Shown one piece after another: positions 41,243 to 49,103 of a stretch of 62,612 nt of DNA. The stretch comes from JAWVZH01 sp033722295. GTDB lineage: Bacteria > Bacteroidota > Bacteroidia > Chitinophagales > Saprospiraceae. A program made the position numbers and the translations under genes. Position 1 is the first letter of the stretch. Each line of letters begins with the position of its first letter. The stretch spans positions 1 through 62,612 of the forward strand of contig JAWVZH010000002.1 in the NCBI GenBank assembly GCA_033722295.1, read 5' to 3'. The notes under the pieces are model-generated. The model did no database searches. It saw nothing but the letters and a program-made list of their open reading frames with translations, and was not told the DNA's origin.

Positions 41243-42320
41243 AAAGGACCGCGATGCAGAGCCCATAATCAGTGGTATCCAGCAAGTTGGTCTGGGCAAT
41301 CGTCACGTCTATGATACATGGTCATGGTACTTGGAAAACCTGGGGTTTAACGTACCGGTCTTCGATGAAGCTGCTGAGGCAGCATTGATGTTGCCATATA
41401 CGGGAGGGCAACCCAGAAAACGGCATGCAGTTCTTGCTCTGAACATGGCCGGAGGAGGCGGGTATGAAATATGGCAGTACGTCTCTCGAGAAGGTCAGCC
41501 AGCTGATTTTGAAGTCCGACCCGGAGATCTCGGCATATTTTGCCCAAAGGTGAAATCCTCGGATATTGCCAGCACTCATAAATGGTTGAAAGATCAACAG
41601 CCGGTATCGAAAATTCACCAACTCAGGGATGGTCGGCGTCATTTTTATGTGAAAGATCCCTGGGGAAATCCGATTGAGATCGTTGAGTCCAATGACTTTT
41701 TTCAAAAGCCCGCAGCACCGCATTATTGTGGTGGTATTTATGGTGCTACTATAGGGGTAAGTCAAATGGATGTGTCAATAGAGTTCTACTCAAAATTACT
41801 TGGTTATGACAGGAGCCTTGTGGATCAAACCGGTCGGTTTGAAGATTTCTCGTTTTTTGGACGGGACGAAGAATATCGTCGGGTAGTGCTCACGCATTCA
41901 GAGGAAAGAAAAGGCGCTTTTTCCAGTCTGCTGGGCCCCTCACATCTGGAACTTGTGCAGGCGCGGGGGTTCGAAGGGAGAAAGATCTTTAAGGACAGAA
42001 TGTGGGGAGATTTGGGATATATACATGTATGCTTCGACGTGGTAGGAATTGATAAACTCAAAGAGAAATGTGAGAAAATGGGCTATCCATTTACCGTGGA
42101 CAGTGGGGACTTTGATATGGGTGAGGCTGCGGGAAGGTTTGCCTACATTGAAGACCCTGACGGCACCCTTATTGAATTTGTAGAGACCTATCGTATACCT
42201 CTTATCAAGAAAATTGGTTGGTATCTGAACCTGAGAAATCGTGACGCGAGAAAAAAGTTACCACGTTGGATGCTCAAAGCCCTTGGCCTTGGAAAAGTCT
42301 CAAGCGTGCCTGAAAAATAG
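41214..42320 (+). CDS. Two-domain VOC (glyoxalase/dioxygenase-like) protein
   Basis: 368 residues from a GTG at 41214, or a TTG at 41235 that spans the synthase stop; both give tight coupling to the upstream gene. Two VOC modules are seen: about 15-165 (GIQQVGLGNRHVYDTWSWYLENLGF, ending PWGNPIEIVES) and about 180-330 (GATIGVSQMDVSIEFYSKLLGY, then PSHLELVQ, GYIHVCFDVVGID, IEDPDGTLIEFVETY). Metal ligands are partly visible: His near LGNRHV, Glu in EIVE and IEFVE, and His in YIHVCF. The family includes glyoxalase I and ring-cleaving dioxygenases; no reaction can be assigned. The C-terminal ~40 residues are basic with a Trp-rich turn (KKIGWYLNLRNRDARKKLPRWML), perhaps a membrane-surface patch. 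Confidence 0.85.
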   Translation: MPTKKRRLDKKDRDAEPIISGIQQVGLGNRHVYDTWSWYLENLGFNVPVFDEAAEAALMLPYTGGQPRKRHAVLALNMAGGGGYEIWQYVSREGQPADFEVRPGDLGIFCPKVKSSDIASTHKWLKDQQPVSKIHQLRDGRRHFYVKDPWGNPIEIVESNDFFQKPAAPHYCGGIYGATIGVSQMDVSIEFYSKLLGYDRSLVDQTGRFEDFSFFGRDEEYRRVVLTHSEERKGAFSSLLGPSHLELVQARGFEGRKIFKDRMWGDLGYIHVCFDVVGIDKLKEKCEKMGYPFTVDSGDFDMGEAAGRFAYIEDPDGTLIEFVETYRIPLIKKIGWYLNLRNRDARKKLPRWMLKALGLGKVSSVPEK

Positions 42321-42382
42321 GTCTATTTTTATTGGGCAAGCTACATCCTGCTGAATTATCTTCATTACTCCTCGAACTGGAT

Positions 42383-43366
42383 TTAACAGAATAAGAATAT
42401 TTCATTGCCGACACGCATGCCCAGATTATTGAGCTTCTGGATGATCTTGTCTTGTTCAATAGGGTTGGCGACAAAAAGAAGAACCTTGGGAGAAGATAAG
42501 TCTTTAATGAGCCCCGGCGACTCTATCAAGACATCATAGATCCTGTGTCCGATCTTTTTTTGGTTGTCTGTCACCCAATGGAAGTTGTGTTGATTCTCAA
42601 TGAAATGTCGGGCAGCCACTTTTCCTTTATTCCCACTTCCCCAAATGACATACTCTCGTCTGTCGTCATATTCAAGCCGATCGAAATAATGGAATTTAAG
42701 ATCAAGAAACCTGTTATCCGAATAATGCTCATCGGTCCGCGAAGTTCGGCTCGGATGATCTCGCCAATTATGGAGAACCTTGTTGGAAGGCAGACATTTT
42801 AATCCTGAACCGTACATCCTGAAGCACAATTCATAATCCTCTGGATATCTCTCAGAATTAAATGCTCCACAAGATGAAAGATCCTCTTTGTACAGCATCC
42901 AGCAAGGTGAGGGAATGACACATTCTTTATAGACCTCACTGAAGTTGTCACCGCGAACAGTAAGTTGATTTAGCCAGTTTGCATATCTCTTATATCCTTC
43001 ACCCAGTGAAGTCTCAGAAAAATAAGCCACGAGACCGAGAGCGATATGCCCGGGTCCTGCCCCATTAAGTTGGGCACTCATATGCGACAATTTATTCTCA
43101 GCCATTATGTCATCTGCATCCATTCGGGTGATGAAGGATCCCGTTGATATTTTAAAGGCTGTGCGCAAAGCAGCTATGATGCCCTTACCTGAATTTTTTA
43201 TCACCCTGATCCGGTTATCTTTTGCTTCATAATCCTTTAATACAGAATATGAGTTATCTACCGAGTGATCTTCCACGGCGATCAATTCCCAGCTTTTGTG
43301 TTTTTGGTTCAGAATGGAATCGACGCATTCGCTCAGAAATGGTTCTGCATTCCTGACGGGCATCAA
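42383..43366 (-). CDS. Glycosyltransferase family 2
   Basis: 327 residues from the TTG at 43366; the ATG is at 43363. The GT-A fold is clear: PVRNAEPFLSECVDSIL, AVEDHSVDNSYSVLKDYEAKDNRIRVI, and the metal-binding motif RMDADD, with NSERYPEDYELCFRM later. The expected first beta strand (ISILMPVRN in homologues) would need residues upstream of any ATG. Reading back in frame gives a plausible N-terminus (REPSISIL) but no ATG, so translation may start at ATT/CTG or the start is otherwise unusual. A second domain at the C-terminus (IWGSGNKGKVAARHFIENQ, FVANPIEQDKIIQKL) is Rossmann-like. The sugar acceptor is unknown. Confidence 0.85.
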   Translation of the reverse strand: MMPVRNAEPFLSECVDSILNQKHKSWELIAVEDHSVDNSYSVLKDYEAKDNRIRVIKNSGKGIIAALRTAFKISTGSFITRMDADDIMAENKLSHMSAQLNGAGPGHIALGLVAYFSETSLGEGYKRYANWLNQLTVRGDNFSEVYKECVIPSPCWMLYKEDLSSCGAFNSERYPEDYELCFRMYGSGLKCLPSNKVLHNWRDHPSRTSRTDEHYSDNRFLDLKFHYFDRLEYDDRREYVIWGSGNKGKVAARHFIENQHNFHWVTDNQKKIGHRIYDVLIESPGLIKDLSSPKVLLFVANPIEQDKIIQKLNNLGMRVGNEIFLFC

Positions 43367-43492
43367 AATTGATATCGATGGTTCTCGCGTAATAGCTAAA
43401 GAATATTTCTCCAGAATAGATGAATATAGAGCGCAATACTCTGAGTATATGCATCTTGCAGGAGTTTTTATTATTGACCATTCTTTGCTGTG

Positions 43493-43876
43493 TCAGGTTG
43501 TCCGACGTGATTGTACTATGTCCTGATCTTTGGACCTGACAACTGCCACCTTCTTCTGATCGAGGGGAAGTATGGCCCGGTCATAGCAAAAGTAATATGT
43601 CAAACCGCCGTCAACCTTAACCTGATGCGTGTAAAAATCAAGCCTGTAGCCGAGCTCTTTCAATTTCGATTTTGTGATAACCATATTGCTTTTTCGGGTG
43701 AGCATGGTAAGTATTTTCCGATTCTTTCTAAGAATGCGATCGATCTTCTTGAGGACTGAGTTATCCTGAGCAGATTTGTCATTGTGATATTGCGATCGAC
43801 AATAAGAGTCACAAAATTTTTTATCAGCTCGACCATGAAGCGGGTGATTACACTGAAGACATTTCTTGTATCTCAT
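43493..43876 (-). CDS. Zinc-ribbon protein (DUF2116-like)
   Basis: 127 residues. An N-terminal zinc ribbon has the pattern CLQC-(x)14-CDSYCRSQYH (Cys4-type, residues about 7-29), reminiscent of DUF2116 or transposon-like treble-clef zinc ribbons. A lysine-rich helix (VLKKIDRILRKNRKILTMLTRK) and a mixed domain (KSKLKELGYRLDFYTHQVKVDGGLTYYFCYDRAI) follow. Small ribbon proteins of this type are common in Bacteroidota without a known role; nucleic acid binding is likely from the charge. It lies head-to-tail with the glycosyltransferase, separated by 126 bases. Confidence 0.78.
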   Translation of the reverse strand: MRYKKCLQCNHPLHGRADKKFCDSYCRSQYHNDKSAQDNSVLKKIDRILRKNRKILTMLTRKSNMVITKSKLKELGYRLDFYTHQVKVDGGLTYYFCYDRAILPLDQKKVAVVRSKDQDIVQSRRTT

Positions 43877-44006
43877 AGTGCTGGTGTTTATTTGAAAAAA
43901 AGTGTTCGAATTATAAACGTAAGTAAACGTCTATTATGATATTTGATAATTAAAAATGTTACAGATTTGCTGAGTCATTAATTGTTTAATTCAAATACAA
44001 AACACT

Positions 44007-44351
44007 ATGAATGCTTTAAGTAATCAGGTACAATTGATCGGCCATCTCGGGGCTGATCCAGAAATTTTCAAGTTTGACGAAAAACAGAAGGTATCCTTCC
44101 GTATGGCTACCAATGAAAGCTATAAGAATGGAGATGGTGAGTGGATCACCAATACCGAATGGCACAATGTAGTGGCCTGGGGAAAAGTTTCAGATATCAT
44201 CGATAAGCAACTGAGAAAGGGCACACAGGTCGCGATTTCTGGTAAGTTGACGCATCGGGATTATGAGGATAAGGAAGGTAACAAGAAGTATGTCACCGAG
44301 ATAGTAATGAAGGATTTCATGAAACTCTCAAAGGACGACAAGCCCTTCTAG
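44007..44351 (+). CDS. ssb: Single-stranded DNA-binding protein
   Basis: 114 residues, the short SSB form. The OB fold is evident: VQLIGHLGADPEIFKFDEKQKVSFRMATNESYKNGDGEW, then TEWHNVVAWGK, and GTQVAISGKLTHRDYED. The acidic tip is reduced to KDDKPF, which keeps the DDxPF form that binds partner proteins but lacks a long linker. SSB coats ssDNA in replication and repair. Its stop codon lies inside the loop of a small hairpin (AAGCCC at 44340-44345 with GGGCTT at 44351-44356) that may act as terminator. Confidence 0.94.
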   Translation: MNALSNQVQLIGHLGADPEIFKFDEKQKVSFRMATNESYKNGDGEWITNTEWHNVVAWGKVSDIIDKQLRKGTQVAISGKLTHRDYEDKEGNKKYVTEIVMKDFMKLSKDDKPF

Positions 44352-44374
44352 GGCTTCTTTAGATCCCGTTGGAT

Positions 44375-44402
44375 GGTTGGAGGTTGTTCGCAACTTCCAA
44401 CC
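44375..44402. repeat. UUCG-capped hairpin between ssb and amidohydrolase
   Basis: GGTTGGAGGTTG (44375-44386) and CAACTTCCAACC (44391-44402) pair over 12 bp with one G-T pair around a TTCG loop, an exceptionally stable tetraloop. No T-run follows on either strand, so it is either an atypical terminator of the convergent genes or an mRNA 3'-end stabiliser. Confidence 0.6.
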
Positions 44403-44438
44403 GCCATTATCACCATGTTATGCTTGGTCTGGAATTAT

Positions 44439-46232
44439 TTATAGTGTATTTACTTGCTCTTTATAAGAGGGATGTGAATACTTGAGCTTACCCCCTACAT
44501 AAGTAGCCAGAATATTGGCCTTTAGTATATCCGCAGGTTGACAGCCGACGAGGTCAGTATCTACTATAATGAAGTCTGCCAGTTTACCCGGAGAAAGTGA
44601 ACCTTTTTCATTTTCTTCATACGCTGCATAGGCACACGCCATGGTCATTGAATGAATGGCTTCTTCACGGGAGATGCTTTGTTCTTTGAAAAAGACCATT
44701 CCATCATCGGTTCTACGCCTTGATACCGAAGCATAAAGATTCTTCAAGGGATCCACATCTTCAACCGGAGCATCAGTACCATTAGAGACGATAGCACCTG
44801 ATCTTAGCAGGCTCTTCCAGACATAAGCGCCCTCCTTTGCTCTTTTAAACCCTAATCTCTTTGTCACAAATGGTGCATCACTTGTACAGTGGACGGCTTG
44901 CATACTTGCGATTATGCCCAAATTGGAAAACCGTTCAATATCATTAGGATGTAAATGCTGGGCATGCTCGATCCGCCAGCGATATTGGTGCCCCTTTGGT
45001 CCGATATATTGCTCCATCAGATCCAGAATAACCCTGTTGCCGCGATCACCGATTGCATGTACACATAGCTGCATATCATTATCTTTGGCGAGTTGCGCTA
45101 TTTTTTCCACTTCAGAAAGAGGTGTGGTGTTTTGACCGCGATATCCGGGCTTGTCATTGTAAGGCTGCAAGAGCCAGGCCCCGTACGATCCGAGGGCGCC
45201 GTCAATTTCTGATTTGATAGCGCGGCACGTAAAGAACTTGTTTGAGTTCTTTATGTATGGGAGCTCTCCCATGTGTGGGCGCATTTCTTCGAATGAGTCT
45301 CTCAACATGACCCATAACCTCAAATCTAGTTGATCATTTTCGCTCAGCTCTCTGTACAATTCAATTTGTTGAAAATTAGATCCTGCATCTTGAAAAGACG
45401 TCACACCATTTCTTAGACATTCCAACTGTGCCTTCTCAACCTCTTTCAGTTCAATTTCCCTCCTCTCAGATGCTGAAAGATCATTGTACCATCGGTCGTA
45501 TTCATCCTCTATGAGTTGCATGGCGGTTTCCTCAAAAATACCAATAGGTTGACCGGTTTCATCCCTAACTATTCTCCCACCGTCGGGTCCGTCAGACTCC
45601 AGGATGACTCCCGCTTTTTCCATGGCAGCCGTGTTGGCAAACAAGGCATGTCCGCTAGCATGTTTGAGCATAACGGGTCTGTCCTTGGCAATGATATCCA
45701 TTGTTGATGTATGTGGGTATCCCTCAACATGTCTCTGCGGCAAACTGTCCCACTTTTCCTGATGCCAGCCTCGGCCTACTATCCACTCCGCTGAAGTGTT
45801 ACTCACCACTGAGTCAACAAGGTGTTCTACCTGCTGCCAGGATCTCGTTTTCAAAAGGTTGAGCTCCACAAGACTCTTGCCAAGTCCCTGGAAATGACCG
45901 TGTCCCTCAATAAAGCCAGGCATGATAAATTGACCTTTCATATCATATACCTTGGTTGTCGGACCGATGTAAGAGTCTACGGCCTGATCATTTCCGATGG
46001 CGAGAATGGTGTCTGCCTTCACAGCCATTGCACTGGCATAAGGTTTTGAGGAGTCCACTGTGTAGATATTGGCATTGAGGTAAACTTTATCTGCTTCAGT
46101 TTCCTGATGGCAGCCGTAAGACATTAGAATAAACAGGCTTCCTCCGACCAGTTGAGGTAGGTAATTAAATATAGCTCTCCCCCGATTGATGATATTATAT
46201 GAAAATTTCTGATCGATCTTATTTCTCATCAT
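44439..46232 (-). CDS. Exported amidohydrolase (YtcJ-like)
   Basis: 597 residues from the ATG at 46232; a TTG at 46238 adds two residues. A hydrophobic N-terminal segment ending SYGC may be a lipoprotein signal, though the lipobox is imperfect (SYGC). The amidohydrolase TIM barrel has metal/active-site motifs GFIEGHGHF, LKHASGHALFAN, CVHAIGDRGNR, RIEHAQHL and GTDAPVEDVDP, and the C-terminal DFIIVDTDL segment closes the composite sheet. YtcJ-type members act on N-acyl or ring amides, but the substrate cannot be inferred. Neighbours are unrelated. Confidence 0.9.
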   Translation of the reverse strand: MMRNKIDQKFSYNIINRGRAIFNYLPQLVGGSLFILMSYGCHQETEADKVYLNANIYTVDSSKPYASAMAVKADTILAIGNDQAVDSYIGPTTKVYDMKGQFIMPGFIEGHGHFQGLGKSLVELNLLKTRSWQQVEHLVDSVVSNTSAEWIVGRGWHQEKWDSLPQRHVEGYPHTSTMDIIAKDRPVMLKHASGHALFANTAAMEKAGVILESDGPDGGRIVRDETGQPIGIFEETAMQLIEDEYDRWYNDLSASERREIELKEVEKAQLECLRNGVTSFQDAGSNFQQIELYRELSENDQLDLRLWVMLRDSFEEMRPHMGELPYIKNSNKFFTCRAIKSEIDGALGSYGAWLLQPYNDKPGYRGQNTTPLSEVEKIAQLAKDNDMQLCVHAIGDRGNRVILDLMEQYIGPKGHQYRWRIEHAQHLHPNDIERFSNLGIIASMQAVHCTSDAPFVTKRLGFKRAKEGAYVWKSLLRSGAIVSNGTDAPVEDVDPLKNLYASVSRRRTDDGMVFFKEQSISREEAIHSMTMACAYAAYEENEKGSLSPGKLADFIIVDTDLVGCQPADILKANILATYVGGKLKYSHPSYKEQVNTL

Positions 46233-46288
46233 TGTCAAGCTTTTGTGCTCCTATGGAATAATCAGCATGAGAATGGCTAAGGTCCAAT

Positions 46289-46321
46289 TTGGTCCATTCG
46301 TGATATAAAGATATATCTTTG
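46289..46321 (+). promoter_or_regulatory. Promoter before polyprenyl synthetase gene
   Basis: TATCTTTG at 46314-46321 is a full TAnnTTTG match. TTG at 46289-46291 lies 22 bases upstream, two longer than optimal. The ATG is at 46339, so the leader is about 12 bases. Confidence 0.5.
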
Positions 46322-46338
46322 CACGATCCAAAACGTAT

Positions 46339-47316
46339 ATGGTTACGGCGATCAAGGAATATCAACAAGCATTTTTAGAGTATCTGGAGTCAGAAAAATT
46401 CCAGGATCCACCTAAAGAGTTGTACGCACCGATAAATTATATCCTCGGAATAGGAGGTAAGAGAATGCGTCCGATTCTCTTGTTGGCGGCGGCGGCTGCA
46501 TTCGATAAAGATTGGGCAAGAGCTTTGCCGGCAGCCCTGGGAATAGAGATATTTCACAATTTTACACTCCTGCATGATGATATTATGGATGAAGCTGAAT
46601 TGCGCAGAGGTCAGCCCACAGGACATATTGTCTATGGGAGAAATAGTGCCATACTGAGTGGAGATGCTATGATGCTCCTTTCACTTCAATACATCCTGAG
46701 ATCATGCACCTCCGAGACGAGATCAAGAATTGTAGATGGATATCTTGACGTGGCATTGAATGTTTGTGTCGGGCAGCAGTACGATATGAATTTTGAACAT
46801 ATCGAATGCCCACCCATGGACGATTATCTTGGAATGATAAGAGGAAAGACAGCTGTTCTGCCGGGTGAAGCCTTGAGAATAGGTGCCACAATAGGTGGGG
46901 CTGATGAGACACAGGCGCAGCACTTATTCGATTTCGGAGAAAATCTTGGTATGGCCTTTCAGATGCAGGATGACTGGCTAGATCTGTATGGAGATGCTGC
47001 TGTCTTTGGTAAGAAATCAGGCGGAGACGTCCTACAGAACAAGAAAACGATATTGTTCATTCTTGGTATTCAGGAAATGAATAGCGAGGATCGTCAATTA
47101 TTGATTGAGCTCTATTCACTCGATGACAAGAGCAATGGAAAGATAGAGGAGGTCAAGGCTCTTTATGATAAATGGGGTGTAGGCGACAAAGTCGATGAGT
47201 TGAAGCAATCATTTCATGATAAGAGTTTGTTAGCTTTATCTCGGTTAGAAATTGAAGAAGATTCGCTTGACATCTTTTATGCCATAGCAGAATTCTTATT
47301 AAATCGAAGTAGGTGA
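46339..47316 (+). CDS. Polyprenyl diphosphate synthase
   Basis: 325 residues, trans-isoprenyl diphosphate synthase fold. The first Asp-rich motif is DDIMD (Asp80, Asp81, Asp84) and the second DDWLD (Asp211, Asp212, Asp215), with GKKSGGD after it for the C-terminal binding region. The aromatic Phe75 five residues before the first motif is typical of shorter-chain products (C15-C20) rather than long quinone side chains, but chain length cannot be decided from this alone. The stop shares bases with the ATG of the next gene. Confidence 0.92.
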   Translation: MVTAIKEYQQAFLEYLESEKFQDPPKELYAPINYILGIGGKRMRPILLLAAAAAFDKDWARALPAALGIEIFHNFTLLHDDIMDEAELRRGQPTGHIVYGRNSAILSGDAMMLLSLQYILRSCTSETRSRIVDGYLDVALNVCVGQQYDMNFEHIECPPMDDYLGMIRGKTAVLPGEALRIGATIGGADETQAQHLFDFGENLGMAFQMQDDWLDLYGDAAVFGKKSGGDVLQNKKTILFILGIQEMNSEDRQLLIELYSLDDKSNGKIEEVKALYDKWGVGDKVDELKQSFHDKSLLALSRLEIEEDSLDIFYAIAEFLLNRSR

Positions 47317-48317
47317 TGAATAATAGTGGTGCAATTATCGCATTAGCTTTTCCAGATGTATTTGTTAGGGTCACAGACGGCAAATACAATATTATCCTTG
47401 AAAAACTTGGAATGGTGAATGCAGATTTAATCAGGGCAGGACATGCAGCTGCTCTGATCGTCGAGCCTGATGGTCATATCACTTACACGGATTTTGGTCG
47501 ATATATTACTTACGAAGACCAGGGGAGGGCGCGTACAAAACTGACAGATCCTGATGTTCATATTCCCATCAGGGCGAAGTTTACAGATCTCGGAACAGTC
47601 CAAAACCTTAAGGAAATAATGGAGTTTTTGAGATTAAATCCAGAATTGACTCATGCGGACGGGCGGTTATATGCTGGATTATTCTATAACGTGAATACTG
47701 AGAAAGCTCTGGAAAAGGCCGAGGAAATAAGTTTAAAAGGGAGTATGCCTTATGGCCCATTTGTCGCAAATGGTAGTAATTGTGCCCGATATGTATGGTC
47801 CTTACTTTGGCATTCGGGCAGAGATGTGGGAAAGTTGAGGCTGTTTAAGAAACGATGGCCTTCTCCAATGCCTCTTGATCTGATAATGTGTGCTGAAGTG
47901 TACCATCGTTTTGAATTGATGGGGGATGTCCTTGAGCCTTTTTCCGCAAGACGTTGGCCTATATGGAACAGGCTATTTGAAAAGCCTGAGTCCAGAGATC
48001 TCCTCTCAATTGAAAAGAGTAATCTTTATGCCGGAAAAGGTACCTGGCTTGAGAGTATAGGGGATGGAGCCTGGTTTGAAGTTGAAGGCACATTGGATGA
48101 TCAAGTAATGATCACCAGACGAGATTCCCGGGGAGTCAAAGTTTTTTCACATTGGTTCCAAAGACCATCTGACCTCGACCTTGCACAGAAACACCAATTC
48201 GAATTTGATTGCAATGCCCAATTTTGTCATATAAGTCAAAATGGCCGGCTGTTCAGATTGGATAGGGTGAGTACGGTTGATGCTCCTGTATCCTCCGAGG
48301 TCAATAGTAGTTACTGA
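47316..48317 (+). CDS. DUF6695-like protein, translationally coupled to polyprenyl synthase
   Basis: 333 residues from the ATG at 47316 (overlapping the upstream TGA as TGATG); a GTG at 47313 is possible. The start IIALAFPDVFVRVTDGKYNIILEKLGM, RAGHAAALIVEPDGHITYTDFGRYIT and the following blocks fit the remembered DUF6695 family of Bacteroidota, whose role is unknown. A conserved cysteine/asparagine site (VANGSNCARYVWSLLWHSG) and many Trp suggest a small hydrolase-like or binding fold, but this is a guess. The coupling to the isoprenoid gene is exact and may be functional. Confidence 0.75.
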   Translation: MNNSGAIIALAFPDVFVRVTDGKYNIILEKLGMVNADLIRAGHAAALIVEPDGHITYTDFGRYITYEDQGRARTKLTDPDVHIPIRAKFTDLGTVQNLKEIMEFLRLNPELTHADGRLYAGLFYNVNTEKALEKAEEISLKGSMPYGPFVANGSNCARYVWSLLWHSGRDVGKLRLFKKRWPSPMPLDLIMCAEVYHRFELMGDVLEPFSARRWPIWNRLFEKPESRDLLSIEKSNLYAGKGTWLESIGDGAWFEVEGTLDDQVMITRRDSRGVKVFSHWFQRPSDLDLAQKHQFEFDCNAQFCHISQNGRLFRLDRVSTVDAPVSSEVNSSY

Positions 48318-48345
48318 AGATGAGCTGGTATAGCGTAGGAGCTGA

Positions 48346-48825
48346 TCAGCCCATACTTGACCTGCCTTTCTGGTCTATCAGTATTTGTTTGACATTCCAC
48401 CAGCCTCTTTCTATGATAACGTCGTAGTTTTTGTAGAATTTAATGGCGTCTTTATTCCAGTCAAGGACTTCCCATTTTACGAGATTGACCTCCTTCTGAA
48501 TAGCGATATTTAGGAAGTGATCCATCAATAGTGTCCCAATTCCCTGACGGCGATATTCAGATGAAACAATGAAGTCCTCCAGATGCAGCATCGGCCCTTT
48601 CCAGGTGGAAAAGGTAGGGTAGAAAAGTATCATGCCTGCGACGTTCCCTTCGACTTCAGCGACGTGACATTCAAAGTGATCTTCGTTAAAATATCTCCGG
48701 TAATCATCTACATTGAGCCACATTTCGGATTCAGCCTTTTCGTACGCGGCAAGTTCTCTGACCAGATGACAAATGGAGGCGGCATCTCTGGCGTCTGCTT
48801 TTCTGATATTCACCTGTGTATCCAT
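48346..48825 (-). CDS. GNAT family acetyltransferase (spermidine/diamine type)
   Basis: 159 residues, single GNAT domain. The acetyl-CoA loop is RRQGIGTLLMDHFL and the substrate strand reads STWKGPMLHLEDFIVSSEYRR, the arrangement of spermidine/spermine N1-acetyltransferase-like enzymes. It transfers an acetyl group from acetyl-CoA to an amine. The terminal VNLVKWEVLDWNKDAIKFYKNYDV is also typical. It is convergent with the DUF6695-like gene, with 28 bases between them and no clear terminator. Confidence 0.9.
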   Translation of the reverse strand: MDTQVNIRKADARDAASICHLVRELAAYEKAESEMWLNVDDYRRYFNEDHFECHVAEVEGNVAGMILFYPTFSTWKGPMLHLEDFIVSSEYRRQGIGTLLMDHFLNIAIQKEVNLVKWEVLDWNKDAIKFYKNYDVIIERGWWNVKQILIDQKGRSSMG

Positions 48826-49010
48826 AAAACAAAAACTTTTTTGAAAGATGTAAATTATAACTCGCAGCGCATTGTAATGAAGTTAGATAATTCCGCAGGG
48901 TTAACGACTGTAATTTATCAGATACACCTAATATTATATGGCGATCGATATTTTCAGTTGGATCAGGATATGTCGTTGAGTAAAAGGCTTTATTTCTTTA
49001 TAAATAACAC

Positions 49011-49041
49011 TTGGCGAAAACTATAAATAGTTCTATCTTTG
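49011..49041 (+). promoter_or_regulatory. Promoter of the str-S10-spc ribosomal operon
   Basis: TTG at 49011-49013 and TATCTTTG at 49034-49041 are 20 bases apart, a near-perfect Bacteroidota promoter. Transcription would start about 49047, immediately at the leader hairpin, giving a ~57-base leader before the rpsL ATG. Confidence 0.72.
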
Positions 49042-49046
49042 CAACT

Positions 49047-49073
49047 CTTTTCGGGGGAGGTATGCCTGAAAAG
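49047..49073 (+). promoter_or_regulatory. Candidate rpsL leader hairpin
   Basis: CTTTTCGGG (49047-49055) pairs with CCTGAAAAG (49065-49073) over nine base pairs with one G-T pair around a GGAGGTATG loop. It sits exactly at the 5' end of the predicted transcript. An exposed GGAGG in the loop is striking and could be a protein-binding or initiation-control site; it lies 30 bases before the ATG, so it is not the ordinary ribosome binding site. Confidence 0.55.
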
Positions 49074-49103
49074 AAGATTTTAAAATGACAGTATTGATCA
49101 TAT

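Noticed and set aside
43254..43481. Minus-strand ORF overlapping the glycosyltransferase start
   Set aside because: Different frame, no recognisable protein features; considered as a possible frameshifted N-terminus of the glycosyltransferase but its sequence does not supply the missing strand.
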